Positions 12,799-12,972 of a DNA stretch of 12,972 bases are shown here, piece after piece; position 1 is the stretch's first letter, and each line of letters opens with the position of its first letter. A model generated the notes under the pieces. That model was not told the DNA's origin. It searched no databases and saw nothing but the letters and a program-made list of their open reading frames with translations. Origin of the DNA: Porticoccaceae bacterium (GTDB taxonomy: Bacteria > Pseudomonadota > Gammaproteobacteria > Pseudomonadales > Porticoccaceae); contig JAPKCN010000032.1 in the NCBI GenBank assembly GCA_028822945.1, forward strand, positions 1 through 12,972. The letters run 5' to 3'. The position numbers were made by a program, and so were the translations under genes.

Positions 12799-12972
12799 AA
12801 GCTTAATGAGATTATTTGTAGCCATACTCCTGTCAATTACAGTGGTTGGATGTCAACCGAAACAGACTCTAATGGATTCGCCTGATACCAGTAAAGCTGC
12901 CGAATTTGTTTTTACTAATGGAAAAATTTATACCGGAGACCTTTCCAGCCCATGGGTTTCTAGCAGAGGTAT
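12791..12972 (+). CDS. Lipoprotein amidohydrolase (YtcJ-like), 5' part only
   Basis: This CDS runs off the right edge; only the first 60 residues are visible. It begins with a lipoprotein signal: basic start, hydrophobic segment MRLFVAILLSITVV (6-19) and lipobox VVGC with C21 as the lipidation site. Glutamine at +2 suggests outer-membrane sorting. After a short linker, AAEFVFTNGKIYTGDLSSPW matches the N-terminal beta strand and turn of metal-dependent amidohydrolases of the YtcJ type, many of which are secreted or lipid-anchored. Metal ligands would lie beyond the edge. AAGGGA is only two bases before ATG 12791, so ATG 12806 (MRLFVAIL) is an equally plausible start; both keep the whole signal. 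Substrate unknown. Confidence 0.75.
   Translation, partial: MGKSLMRLFVAILLSITVVGCQPKQTLMDSPDTSKAAEFVFTNGKIYTGDLSSPWVSSRG

Overview
The window looks like a chromosomal segment of a gammaproteobacterium, possibly from a marine lineage. This placement is inferred from close residue-level matches of MoaC, MoaE, MoeB and MoaB to the E. coli proteins as I remember them, from the class III alcohol dehydrogenase/S-formylglutathione hydrolase pair, and from the moderate GC content. I cannot name the genus. From the left edge to about 11.7 kb the segment is dense and mostly plus-strand. The last 1.25 kb is AT-richer, nearly gene-free and carries broken genes.

Layout. (1) 1-500: a decayed nitroreductase-family gene whose similarity passes through three reading frames. 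(2) 589-6693: a compact molybdenum cofactor (Moco) operon in the order moaC-moaD-moaE-mobA-moeB-moaB-moeA-moaA, followed by a TauE/SafE-type (TSUP) membrane transporter whose start overlaps the moaA stop. Most junctions overlap or nearly touch. (3) 6844-7656: a stand-alone short-chain dehydrogenase. (4) 7661-7697: an 8-bp tandem repeat in an AT-rich gap. (5) 7841-9796: the glutathione-dependent formaldehyde oxidation pair, frmA-type dehydrogenase and S-formylglutathione hydrolase, directly abutting. (6) 9903-11714: a divergent Lrp/AsnC-type regulator and alanine dehydrogenase around a palindrome-containing AT-rich region. (7) 11715-12972: a degenerate tRNA-Asn-like sequence, a short minus-strand ORF with a premature stop behind a good ribosome binding site, a 7-bp hairpin, and the start of a lipoprotein amidohydrolase cut by the window edge.

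How the genes work together. MoaA and MoaC make cyclic pyranopterin monophosphate from GTP. MoeB adenylates MoaD, which after sulfuration passes sulfur to MoaE, and the MoaD/MoaE complex makes molybdopterin. MoaB (Mog-like) adenylates molybdopterin, MoeA inserts molybdate, and MobA adds GMP to give the guanine dinucleotide form used by DMSO-reductase-family enzymes such as formate dehydrogenases and nitrate reductases. The operon therefore covers nearly the whole pathway apart from molybdate uptake and MoaD sulfuration. The formaldehyde pair produces formate, so a link to a Moco-dependent formate dehydrogenase elsewhere is possible but unproven. No clearly new multi-gene system is visible. The points most worth checking are the tandem repeat before frmA, the transporter fused to the Moco operon, and the decayed region on the right flank.
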